This document shows positions 12,305 to 22,297 of a DNA stretch of 48,596 bases, piece by piece. Every line of letters begins with the position of its first letter. The first letter of the stretch is position 1. Made by a program: the position numbers and the translations under genes. This DNA comes from Didymodactylos carnosus (lineage: Eukaryota > Rotifera > Eurotatoria > Philodinida > Philodinidae): the NCBI GenBank assembly GCA_905250885.1, contig CAJNOQ010000507.1, forward strand, positions 1 to 48,596, written 5' to 3'. The notes under the pieces are model-generated. The model ran no database searches, was not told the DNA's origin, and saw only the letters and a list, made by a program, of their open reading frames with translations.

Positions 12305-14171
12305 ATGGCTCCCAAAAAAGCACAGAAAAACACAGATGAAGTTGAACAAGAACAAGATGTGAATGACAATGAAGCACAGGCACAGAACAATAATCAAAGT
12401 AAAAAAACACCGAGTGGAAAGGAAGGCTCGTCCGTCAAAGCTGGTAGCAGTAGTGGAAAAGAAGGCTCGTCCGTCAAAGCTGGTAGCAGTAGTGGAAAAA
12501 CTGGTGCATCAATTCGGAAAAGAAAACCGGAAGCACAAACGTTGGAAGAAGATGCTGCGTTATTCATTCATCCGAAAACAAAACCAGGTGCACAACAGGT
12601 GAGTAATAATGCTCTATCATGAAAGGAGTTTAAACAGCGTTCTCAATCATTCCAGTAGCTGATGCTGTTCTCCATCTTTGACCCCGCCGAGATGATCAGT
12701 TTACACAATACTTGATTATGTTTAGGCTGGTGTGGATTCGGCAGAAGACGATGATGAAGAAGAGCAACAGAAGAAACCAGCAGCAAAAAAGCAAAACAAA
12801 AGAGCAAATTCGTCGGATAATGATAATCAAGCAGCATCAAGTCGCACTGGAAAAGGAAAAAAACAACAAAAGATCGACGAACAAGAAGAAGAAGGTGAGG
12901 ACATGAAGAATGCTCGCGATAGGGAGTTGAGGCTAGCTTTGAAACACTATTTATTCTGAAATATGTTGCTAGTAATTTTGGAGATAATATGAATGGTTTC
13001 CGAACGCTCTAGTCGCATGCGAAAAGTATGTTTTGTGTGATTTAAGCAATAATATTCTCTTTCTCCACTAGGTTCTGATAATGGTATTAGTGGCGATGCA
13101 GCGGGTTCAGCGAAAAAGAAAACCAGTGGTACAGCTGCAAAATCGAAACGCGCCGGTGTACGTAGCTATTCATTGTTACCTGTTTTTTGTCTGACCTCGA
13201 CCTTCTACTTGTGTATTTCAGGCAAAGAAAACTGATAATGAAAGCGACGATGGAGAACAACAGAGTAATGATGACGACGCAGAAGAAGAAGAAGAAGAAG
13301 AAGAAGCACAACAACAAGGAAAAAGTGCATCAAGCAAGAAAACGGGTGGCGCTAAAAGTGGAAAAAACCAAGGACGTGGCGGAAACAAGGTAGGCTACTC
13401 GATTGTTTGTTGAAAGCACTCTGTTGCAACTTGTGTTTTTGTAGAAGAAGTCGTCGGGTAACGAACCGGAAGAAGAAAATGTTGACGATGACAAAGAAGA
13501 AGAGAATGCGGAAAGTAAGAGGGCTCAACACTTTTAAACGGTAATGTTGATTTGGTTTCACGAAAATAAAGTAATCTTTCATTCTAGATAATAAAGGTGC
13601 TGGTGGAAAAGGTGTGCAAAAGAAAAAATCAGCAACAGCAGCGAAAAAACCTGGCAGACCACCAAAAAAAGCTTCTCCATCGGCAAGTGAGAATGAACAA
13701 GAATCACCAGTCAAGAATGTCGACTTAAGCGAAAAGTCTGATGATGATGAACAGAAATCTAGTACAGGAAAAGGTCGTCAACCAACAAAACGAAAAGGTA
13801 GATTTCTCCGATAATTGAGTTATACTATAGAGTCATCATTCTTAAGTCTTGATCAAGCATCTTGCTGATACATTAAATTTACATTACTTTTGAATACTTT
13901 AGCTTCAGCAACTAAAAAACAGCAACAAGATGATGAGGCGCCATTCAAAGATAATACCAATGAAAGAGATGATGATGGCGAACAATATGGAAGTAAGCGA
14001 TTGAGACTGAGCTTACGGTGTTAATTATTCTGATAACGGTTTTCCATAGAATAATCGGAGACTGAACTGTTTTTTGTGCATGTTTTAGGTTCACCAGCCA
14101 AACAAAAGAAAACGGGACGTGGAGCTGGCGGTGGTAGTGGTCGCGGTGGAAAAAAGAAAACAACCGCATAA
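12305..14171 (+). CDS. Disordered AT-hook nuclear protein, copy 1
   Basis: Eight coding exons join in phase: 12305-12598, 12726-12894, 13072-13157, 13222-13389, 13445-13514, 13588-13797, 13903-13992 and 14089-14171, giving 389 residues. The protein starts MAPKKAQKNTDEVEQEQD and has no hydrophobic core: it alternates Lys/Ser/Gly-rich and Asp/Glu-rich blocks. Exon 1 holds two perfect 13-residue repeats (GKEGSSVKAGSSS), exon 4 an eight-Glu run, and exon 6 the segment KKPGRPPKKA, a good AT-hook (GRP core with basic flanks) that binds the minor groove of AT-rich DNA in HMGA-type proteins. The C-terminus is Gly/Arg/Lys-rich (GRGAGGGSGRGGKKK). Inference: an abundant chromatin-associated protein. I do not recognise an orthologue; HMGA/HMGN-like or Dsup-like resemblance is of composition only. 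Start context is good and every intron is GT-AG. Confidence 0.85.
12416..12493 (+). repeat. In-frame 39-bp tandem repeat in exon 1
   Basis: Two units (12416-12454 and 12455-12493) differ at a single synonymous base (AAG versus AAA) and encode the same 13 residues. A diverged third start (GKTGASI) follows. The same repeat is present in copy 2 (23211-23288). Confidence 0.9.
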
Positions 14172-14941
14172 GAGCTAGTCGCACCGGTTCATACAGCATT
14201 ATACAAGCATTGTCTAAAATAGCTTATGTTTAAAGTGTCTGTTTTATGTATATTTTTTGTTCGGTATTTCAAGTTCATGTTATTCATATCTTGCTCTCGT
14301 AAACACGCGCGCATACTTATTCGCTATTTTTTTTCTTCTCGAAAATAATATTATATATACATATAATCAAATTTCTCTCTTTTTTATTATTTAGCATTAA
14401 ACTAATGACCTTAAGGTGATTTCAAATTCTCTCTTTCATGTTATTCTTTATTTTGTAATTCAGAATTTATCATCGTATATTTTTTGCTTATATATGTGTT
14501 TGTATTTTTCTCAATTATCTCTTTCTCTTTATTGTGTTTATTTTTTATTGTTCCATCTATGCATTTTCTGTGTTTCTATCGTATCGGTAGTTAGCCCATT
14601 TTTATTGAATAAAGTGAGGAATGTGGCCCGAAAAGTTGTTTTGTCGATTTCAAATTGAGACTATGCATATATCATCTAGGTTTATGGATAATATCCTAAG
14701 TAAAGTTTGTACGATGAATGCATGGTTTCTAATTGAGAATTGAATGGTGGAGATCGATCAGTACCATTAGATGTTTACCCTGGCGGTGTTGAACGAACAG
14801 TACTACTAAAACGTGTAATAGGCGTCGATTAGGTTGATTGGTTGGGAGAGATAAGTATAGAACAGAAAGAAGCAGAGGAGAAAATATCACTACACAATTG
14901 ATAGAATCGAACCCTTGAACTTTGAATTCAAATGCAAAGAA

Positions 14942-14973
14942 TTTACTTTTGGACTAAATTGTCCAAAAGTAAA
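14942..14973. repeat. Perfect 13-bp-arm hairpin
   Basis: TTTACTTTTGGAC and its exact reverse complement GTCCAAAAGTAAA are separated by six bases. There is no T-run or gene context to make it a terminator; probably repeat debris. Confidence 0.7.
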
Positions 14974-15166
14974 CTCTGAGGTGTTCTCAAGTTTCCTTTG
15001 ATTAGGATCTACTCCCGTGATCAGACATCTCTATCTACAAGTAACGACCAATCGTTGAGTTTCGATGATTAGTTTACACTGGATAGTAAAATATCCATTC
15101 AGACTTTATTTATTTTTTTGTCTTTGTGTTATATTAACTGTTATAGTATCCTGTAGTAGTAGTATT

Positions 15167-15230
15167 TATTCATTCACGAAAAGTGAAAGTCATTAAGATC
15201 GACGACCTGTAATAATAATCACTCGAGCCA
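15167..15230. repeat. Dispersed repeat fragment, copy a
   Basis: About 60 bases starting ATTCACGAAAAGTGA and ending CACTCGAGCCA match 18339-18399 in the same orientation with roughly one base in six changed. Both share the core GACCTGTAAT. The function is unknown; likely a degraded element end. Confidence 0.65.
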
Positions 15231-15611
15231 ACAGAAGAAACTATAGATAGAGAAGTAAACTAGTGTACGAAACAGAGATAGAAAGAAGAAAACAAAATAA
15301 AGGGTAACCGCACTGGATTTGCGATAAAATGTCTTCTATATACTTGAAAATGACCATAAAGGTCGAAAATTGATAAAACTTATGATAAATAGTCAATTAC
15401 AAACGCTTCATTTATCGTACAATTTTTACAGAGACTACATTTTATTTTGGTGCAATAGTCCTTAGTATCTACCTATCTAAGTTAATGCGACCCGGTCAAG
15501 TTCATCAGATTTCTTCTTAACCTTCTATCACCGTAAAATCTCCATGGTAAAATGAACTACCTGTGCCTAATAAGTGATTTATTTCATTTCGAGAGCAATG
15601 AAATTGTGAAA

Positions 15612-15659
15612 GGGTATCGTGCACCAGCTTATGCCATTGTAAGCTGGTGAACGATACCC
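15612..15659. repeat. 48-nt hairpin with near-perfect 20-bp stem
   Basis: GGGTATCGT pairs with ACGATACCC and ACCAGCTTA with TAAGCTGGT. A two-base mismatch lies between the blocks and the loop has eight bases. It is the strongest small stem I saw in the window. It is shorter than a usual animal pre-miRNA, so a small-RNA role is only a possibility. Confidence 0.7.
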
Positions 15660-16544
15660 ATATATTGTCATAAAAATCATCAATTACTTTGAGCATCTTC
15701 ATATAATTTATTATTATATAGCCTATTATGATTCAACATATTCTACACAGAGTTTTCCACTGCACTGATACCGTCTGGAATCTTTTGCCAATAGTCGGTT
15801 TTTCATTCGAAGGTTATGGTGGGGTTAAATTTTGAAAATAGAACCGTTTGGTTTGTCCATTATGAGATCGATCGAAGCTGAGTTCGCTAGAACTAAAATT
15901 TTAACTTCATTTTTTACCATCACACTGGTTCTTGCTTGATTTTGGACTTCATAACACTATGAGCAAAGTAAAGTCTATAATCTTCAAAGGAACAAGCAAA
16001 AAGAAGACAAATCGCTTGTAGAAAAGCCTACAAAAATCGAAAAAGTCTGAAACTAAGCAACATCGGTCGCTGAATTCCTTTTCCCTAATGCGTGTCAGAC
16101 ACGGTCATGTTTACATTTGCTTGCCTTTGAATCCATTCGATGCCGTTTGCGATAACAACTAGTGGAGAGAGATTATCGTTCATGGAAAAACTGAATTTCA
16201 TAATGGTTTCCTATGAAGTAAACATCTTAAAATGAAAAATCCCAAAACACATTTTGCACATAGTATGTATGGTAAAAATTTTATGCTGGTACAATACGTT
16301 TTTCAAGAAGTTCTCCGTGAGTAGAACGAAGTAAATATTTGTGAAATAATGTTTCAAGGTGCAAATGCAAAACAAACTGGCATGATCTTTCGTATCAAAA
16401 AGAGCAATCATAAAGCAAATAATACACCTTTTTTCAGAATAAAAATAATAAACAGAAACAAAAAAAAAAGAAGCAGAACATGCAATGAGGATATAAAAGT
16501 AACGATTGAAAATAAACACAAATAAAATAACGTTGGAAAAAAAA

Positions 16545-16980
16545 ATGTTAGCAGTTCATCAGATAAGTGCTACAACGACCGTATCGGGACGGTAGTGTCT
16601 TTGACGTTGTAGTGTCTCAGCAACAGATTCTAAGACCATGTTACTACTGCAAACTAATTCTAACATATACGGTACAAGACAAAACTTGTATAAAAATAAA
16701 GAAAGAAGAGAATGCTGTTGAGTGAAGTGTATGTGACTACCTGACACACAGAAAACGGACAGCGAAACAAAGCGATGAAAAAACCGTAATTACGTCAGTG
16801 CGCACATACCTTGTAGTATATCTATACAAGTTTTAACTTATACAGTATATGTTAGAATTAGTTTGCAGTAGCAACATGATCTTAGCATCTGTTACTAAGA
16901 CACTACAACTTCAAAGACTGTCCCAAGTTTCGGTGTCCCGAAACGGTCGTTGTAGCACTTGGCTGATGAACTGTTAGCAT
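16545..16980. mobile_element. Foldback element A, 436 bp
   Basis: Arms 16545-16680 and about 16845-16980 are reverse complements over about 130 bases. The terminal repeat reads ATGTTAGCAGTTCATCAG on the left; the right end is CTGATGAACTGTTAGCAT. The subterminal block GTGCTACAACGACCGT also occurs alone at 18448-18470. No coding capacity; non-autonomous. Confidence 0.8.
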
Positions 16981-17040
16981 CGTAGTTTAATGTTAAATGC
17001 ATGTAAGTAATTACTAATAACTTTGTATTCTACTTAGATG

Positions 17041-17194
17041 CTAGTAATATATGTATATTTAATTAGAACTACATTTTGCCTATTTTAAATTAAAAAATGC
17101 TGATTATGATTTCATTATACTGAGAGAAAGATGAGTAGATAGAAATCCAGTGTTTAGCGTTGAAAGTTCTAATTAAATGTGCATATATTGCTAG
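17041..17194. mobile_element. Foldback element B, 154 bp
   Basis: The 30-base arms 17041-17070 and 17165-17194 pair (CTAGTAATATATG ... CATATATTGCTAG), with about 94 bases between. It ends one base before foldback element C begins. Confidence 0.65.
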
Positions 17195-17195
17195 T

Positions 17196-17526
17196 GCTTG
17201 ACAGCATATCAACTCAGTCGCGAAATTTTAATAGCGTGTTCGGCCAAAACTGATTGTAGATTTGGACTCTCCATAGTCGATTACCTTGTACGCAACAAAT
17301 TTAGAATTGGGGTACTCTAGACAAATTTCTCAGCTTCACTCAGCCCTTGGTCCTCTCCAGGAACTTCGTTAAAAGGTCTTTTGCAAAACAATGGAGAAAA
17401 TTTTTCTGTAGTACCTCGATTCAACACTTGTTGCGTACAAGTTAATCGACTATGGAAAGTCCGAATCTGCAATCAGTTTTGGCCGAACATGCTTTTAAAA
17501 TTCTTGACTGAATTGATATGTCAAGC
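17196..17526. mobile_element. Foldback element C, 331 bp
   Basis: Arms of about 120 bases (17196-17320 and 17405-17526) are reverse complements with scattered differences. Shared landmarks are GTTCGGCCAAAACTGATTG and TAGTCGATTA. No coding capacity and no convincing target-site duplication. Confidence 0.75.
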
Positions 17527-18538
17527 TTTACGTTCTTCTGATTGAATGACAAATTGTGTTTGTTTTTGTTAGTGATCTTTTGATAATAGACCAGTGATGT
17601 GTTTATGTAAACTTGTTTAAGACATTCTAAATGAATAGTTTCAATCGATAGGAGACAGTTGTGCATTATTCATGCTAAGGAATCATCTAACTATAAGTTA
17701 AAATACGAATAGAAAATGAGAAACACTTTTATAGATAAATCTCGTGTGTTTTGCACGGACTGTTCTAATTACCTCACATGCGGGGAATTGGAATACAAAA
17801 AACTTTGATCAGTCGCTTTTTGGATAGAGTTAGCTCCACCAAATATTGTCCGTTTGTGATCTGATCTACATCAGGCGATAGAGCTGGATATTCTCTCGGT
17901 ATCATACTAAGGATGTGTGCAAAAATAATTGAAAATGCACATATAAAATTCAAATTATTTTTATTAAAAAGTCTCATGTATTTTCCCCGAACCACATGGA
18001 AATTAGAACAGTCGAGACCAGTCAACCGTAGATATGCTCCTGATCCTGAAGGAAATGGAATTTAAGAAAACGGAAAAGACCAATCGATAGAACGATGTCT
18101 CCTCTACAACTCTTGCCAAGGAACCATTCAAAAATATCTTAAGCTAACTGACGGAGAACAAAAATAACGAAGATTTAAAAAAATACTGTTCTAATTACCC
18201 CATACTATTCTAGTAGATAAAAGAAATCACTAAATCAAGAAATTTTTTTTGTGAAGAGGAAAATAAAGAAAAGCTTGAACACAAAGTTGCTAGCAATTAC
18301 TTACATACATTTAACATTAAACTAATATGTTGTTTGTTTATTCACGAAAAGTGAGAGTCATCAAAGGTCCATGACCTGTAATATCAATGACTCAAGCCAA
18401 AATAAAAATGAAATGGGAAAAGAAAAATAATGCTTCACTATGTCAGCCGAGTGCTACAACGACCGTTTCGGGACGGTCTTTGAAGTTGAAAATACTGTTC
18501 TAATTACCCCATCCTGCTCTACTATAATAGAAAATAGA
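17527..18538. other. Gene-free stretch with nested repeat fragments
   Basis: It contains a 23-base perfect direct repeat (18181-18203 and 18490-18512), a fragment of the 15167 repeat (18339-18399) and an end of foldback A (about 18435-18489). The ACC-synthase-like gene starts directly after it, so its promoter must lie in or beyond this repeat cluster. The minus frame 17774-18025 shows no recognisable domain. Confidence 0.55.
18181..18512. repeat. 23-bp perfect direct repeats flanking repeat debris
   Basis: Positions 18181-18203 and 18490-18512 are identical. Between them lie a copy of the 15167 repeat (18339-18399) and a foldback A end. A shorter relative (ACTGTTCTAATTAC) occurs at 17759-17772. 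The second copy ends 26 bases before the ACC-synthase-like start codon. Confidence 0.75.
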
Positions 18539-20229
18539 ATGATGAACGAACTATCTAGTCGTGCGCAAACACTCGGAAAAGTTGATTCGTCGTTCTTGCA
18601 ATGTACTTGGAAAACAAAATTAAATCAGTATGATGATAAAACAAATCCAAATGGAATTTGTAACTTAGGTGAGTATACGCTTGCTGAGACATGCAACGAT
18701 GATAACTGATTGCACTCTCACGCATTGCCACAAAATCTTTCTCTTAATGATAATTAATTTTCTAAAATTTTTCTGGCACCTATGTTTTGTAGAGCAACGA
18801 TTTTTCTGCAAGTTAACTATTGAGGCACTTTTCTTCTTGATTTAATACTCATAAGACGAATATTTCTTTAAAGCCAATAACCAACTGAAGCTGAACAGTA
18901 GGTTATAAAAGATTTAGGGTTCTTTGTCAAAAAGCGATTGTAAAGTATAAAAGACAAAGACTTTCACTATAACTCGTCTGGTGGAAGAATGTTTACTCTA
19001 CAAAACAAACTATTAGAAAGTTTTAATATACGTACTTTTCATGCGATCGGTTCTATTTCATATTTAAAATTCTAGGTGTTGCCGAAAACCGATTGTGTGA
19101 AGAGATGATCATCGATAAAATAAAATTCGTACAAAACTGGTTACCCACGTACAGTCACTATCCACAATATACGACTGGAGATTTGCGTCTACGAACAGAA
19201 TTATGTGAATTTTTTTTTCATCATTTTTTCAAACTCGATCAAGAAGTACAACTCGATCCGAATCGAATGGTAATATCAAACGGAGCGACTTGTGTAATAA
19301 CATTACTTAGTTATGTGTTAGCTGATGACGGTGACGTATTTCTGATCAGTTCACCATTCTACACGGTGTTAGATCACGATGTTAACGTTTTAACGAAAAA
19401 TTCTCTCGTCCGATGTCCATTATTGGGTCAAGAGAAAGGAGAATTTAGTCTCCATGTCGATAGTTATAAGCATGGTTATGAAAAAGCCCAACTGGATGGT
19501 TTACGAGTTCGGGGCATCATTATCGTCAATCCTGGAAATCCGGTCGGTGACATTTATGATGAACGAACGTTAATGCCAATATTAGAGTTTGCTGCTGAGA
19601 AACAACTACACGTCATTGTTGATGAAATCTATGCATTAAGCACATTTACAACTTTACACGAACCATTTCAATCGATATTAAGCTACAAGCATTTACCTGA
19701 TCCAAAACGAACACATTTTGTATGGGCCTTTAGTAAAGATTTTTCAATGTCGGGCGTACGAGTCGGTGTGCTATATTCTTCAATTGAAGTTTGTATGATT
19801 GCTAGCAAGGTTAATTTTTCATTCTTGCCGTCAGGTGCCGTGCAAGGACTGATGATGAGCTTATTATCTGATAAAGAATGGACTAATCGATATGTTCGGA
19901 CAAATAAGGAACGTTTGACAGAAAAGTTCTATTCTGTTAAAAAACAATTGGAATTGATGAGTGATGGACGAATCAAAGTGTACGAAGCACAAGCAGGCCT
20001 TTTCATATGGGCTGATTTTGGATTATATTTGAACGAGAAATCGTTTGATGAGGAACTAAAACTCTTTAATATGATATTCGATGCTGGCCTGTATATTACA
20101 TGTGGCAAGATCCTTGGATGTAACGAGCCAGGATGGTTTCGCCTTATTTTCTCAGTGAAAGACTCTTGGATTGAGGAAGGTTTAATTCGATTGAAAACAG
20201 CATTAAACAAATACGAGTTCAATACTTGA
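18539..20229 (+). CDS. ACCS: ACC-synthase-like aminotransferase class I/II protein
   Basis: Two exons, 18539-18668 and 19076-20229 (intron 407 nt, phase 1), encode 427 residues. The fold-type I PLP enzyme signature is complete: NPGNPVG (195-201), VDEIYALS with Asp226 and Tyr229, and FVWAFSKDFSMSGVRVG with the PLP-binding Lys264 and the following Arg272. PGWFRLIFS near the end carries the carboxylate-binding Arg. The junction NLGVAENRLCEE and the sequence PDPKRTHFVWAFSKDF match the animal ACC-synthase-like (ACCS) branch. Animal members are cytosolic PLP enzymes whose true substrate is unclear; ethylene-precursor synthesis should not be assumed. I chose Met at 18539 (another follows at 18542). 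An upstream in-frame ATG at 18440 lies inside repeat-derived sequence and is rejected. Confidence 0.9.
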
Positions 20230-20383
20230 TTTTTATTTCAAATACATTTTTCCAGAAATCAGATAGCGTTTGTATTAGTACAGTTGTTTTAGTGCTCCAA
20301 CAATTATGAAATATAGAGATACGCACACACAATCTGAGTTGTACATTCGATACAGCAGTGTCGATTGTCTATGAGTACTAGGG

Positions 20384-21420
20384 ATGTTCGGTTCTCAGTT
20401 CTCGTGAAGAAAAGGAACCGCGGTTCTCTTATACCTGGTTCTTCATCGAGAAGCGGAACCGTACTATCGATTCTAACAACGGAACCGAAACCGCGGTTTT
20501 CTTATTTCCGGTTCTTCATCAAGAATCGGAAACACGGTACCGATTCTCCCAATGGAACTGCGGTTTCTTAGACGATTCCTTTTTTTCAAAGCCGAGACTT
20601 TTTTTACTGGCCTTTCTCTTAACAAAATGAAAACACACTATTGAGAAAGCTACAAAAAGATTATATTTTTCTGTTATCATTTAAAAGAATCCTTTCGTTT
20701 ACTATAAAATGAATTCTATTTCGTTATTAACGGAATATTTTTCCGGTTCTAAGCTGAGAACCGAGAACCGCAGTCCTGTTCTAAGTTCAGAACCGCGGTT
20801 TCTGCCCCCTCCTCCCTCCTGCTAAAACCAGTCCTGCATGTTTTCTGAATGGTCCTTCGACTGATATTTTCATTAGCGTTTCTAAATGTTCTGTAGTTAT
20901 GCGGTTTCTTAAATCGGTCAAATTATGATTCATTGTACTAAAATTTCTTTCGACTGTCGCTATGCTGATTGGCACAGAAAAAAGTATTTCAGCAGCGAAG
21001 GATAACTGTGAATATATATCTCTTAATAATTCACGTTTAATTAAATTTGCACAGGTGTGCCGTTGTGTTCCATAATTTGTTGATGGTTATTATTGTTTTT
21101 CTACTAACAATTGCTTTCGACATACCTACCACTCAAGTTCTAAGTTTTGATCAAAATCATTTTGGATGTTGTTTTAAAATAATCTCTTTCAGACCGTAAT
21201 CATTATTCGAAACAACATTGGACATATCAAAAATAGGAAAAGAATTGAAATTATTGAATACACTTGTTTCAAAACGACATTCTATATTGTCTATAATGTT
21301 ATTAATAAATTTTATTCTCTTATCATTAAATAGTGCATCTAAATTAATTTCCGTTTTTGTTCTTAAACGTGTTTGAGTTCGATTATATAAAATGAAGGAG
21401 GAACACGATTACATAAGCGT
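20384..21420 (-). mobile_element. hAT transposase remnant with GAACCGCGGTTC-rich end
   Basis: On the minus strand two transposase fragments remain. One, about 21166-21400, reads NRTQTRLRTKTEINLDALF and continues to an internal stop. The other, about 20800-21060, contains the hAT C-terminal dimerisation motif (SIATVERNFSTMNHN ... LRNRITTEHLETLMKIS). Stops and a missing middle separate them. The terminal region 20384-20820 is built of alternating GAACCGCGGTTC-like motifs and ends ...CCGAACATCCCTAG. No matching 5' end is seen, so this is a dead fragment. Confidence 0.85.
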
Positions 21421-22297
21421 TAGACGCCACTTCTCATCACAGAAACCATCATCTAAAGCTTGATTATAAACTTGGAACATTCATTTTTGAAGACAAAGAA
21501 GGAAAATACCAGGAGCGTCTACTCTGTGGGACGTTTGAGGCGCAATGCTACAAACAAAAGTAAGGTACGACGCTTTTTTGTTGAATTCATTTCTCAGATG
21601 GTACACTGAGAGATCGATCCTCCAAAGTGGTACAAAATGCCCCAGATATTGGGGCGGGGATAGACGATGATAGAAAATACCGTTTGATATAGAGATATAC
21701 AGACCAAAAATATGCACCATCTTTGTCCAGCTTAACACCTGTTTCAAAAAAAAAAGTATATGCTTCAGATAGATCAACGTACGATGAACTGGGTACATAT
21801 CTGTTTCTTCTATGAAGTCGCACCAGTTGCGGTTAAAGCCATTCCAACATAAATACAATTTTTACAATAAAACGACAAATTTAAAACTCGAAAACATATT
21901 CAAATATAAAAAGAATTTATTTACTATTCAACCATGATATATAAACATATATAATCAACTGTTAAGTTCTTTTGCATTTATTCGATAGCTTATCAACACC
22001 GAAACGGTGGTATTTACGTTTCAAATACTATCGAACAATAACAACTTCCTATTTCACTTCCGCAGCCGGAACACTAACTTCATACGATTAACTGACATAC
22101 AATAGTCATATCACGCGAAACGCACAAATATAGTGTCCGTTCTGATTCACAAACTCACATTTCTGTAACCACTTAAAACATGCTTAGAGACCTCTTTCGT
22201 TCTTTCTACACCAGATCAGAAATCGTTCTCTTCGGTTAAATGATTGAGCAGTACAGAAGAGCGTTTCTCAGGACTTTCTTTCTTCTTGCGCATTGGA
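21421..22297. other. Gene-free region upstream of duplication copy 2
   Basis: Unique sequence with no supported gene. It is the left flank of copy 2 and shows no similarity to the left flank of copy 1, so any distal promoter elements of the two gene copies differ. Overlapping minus frames at 21481-21858 look fortuitous. Confidence 0.5.

Larger units (their letters stand above)
11503..14597 (+). repeat. 3,095-bp segmental duplication, copy 1
   Basis: This segment recurs in direct orientation at 22298-25392, with a constant offset of 10,795. I found no difference in any stretch compared, exons or introns. It covers about 800 bases upstream of the AT-hook gene, the whole gene, and about 425 bases downstream. 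At the left edge TGGTACAG (here) faces TGGAACAG (copy 2); at the right edge both read TTAGCCC and then diverge. Confidence 0.95.
14598..16544. other. Gene-free region with two strong hairpins
   Basis: No gene is supported. An AATAAA at 14609-14614 just beyond the duplication border may serve copy 1 as a polyadenylation signal. Hairpins lie at 14942-14973 and 15612-15659, and a dispersed repeat fragment at 15167-15230. Minus-strand frames at 15517-15702 and 16211-16519 look fortuitous. Confidence 0.5.

Noticed and set aside
13352-13714. 120-codon minus-strand frame antisense to the AT-hook gene
   Set aside because: It is the shadow of the Lys/Glu-rich exons, giving Phe/Leu-rich nonsense, and crosses confirmed intron boundaries.
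14890-14935. tRNA-like T-arm (GGGTTCGATTC on the minus strand)
   Set aside because: The flanking bases do not form a T stem and no acceptor or anticodon arm can be drawn around it.
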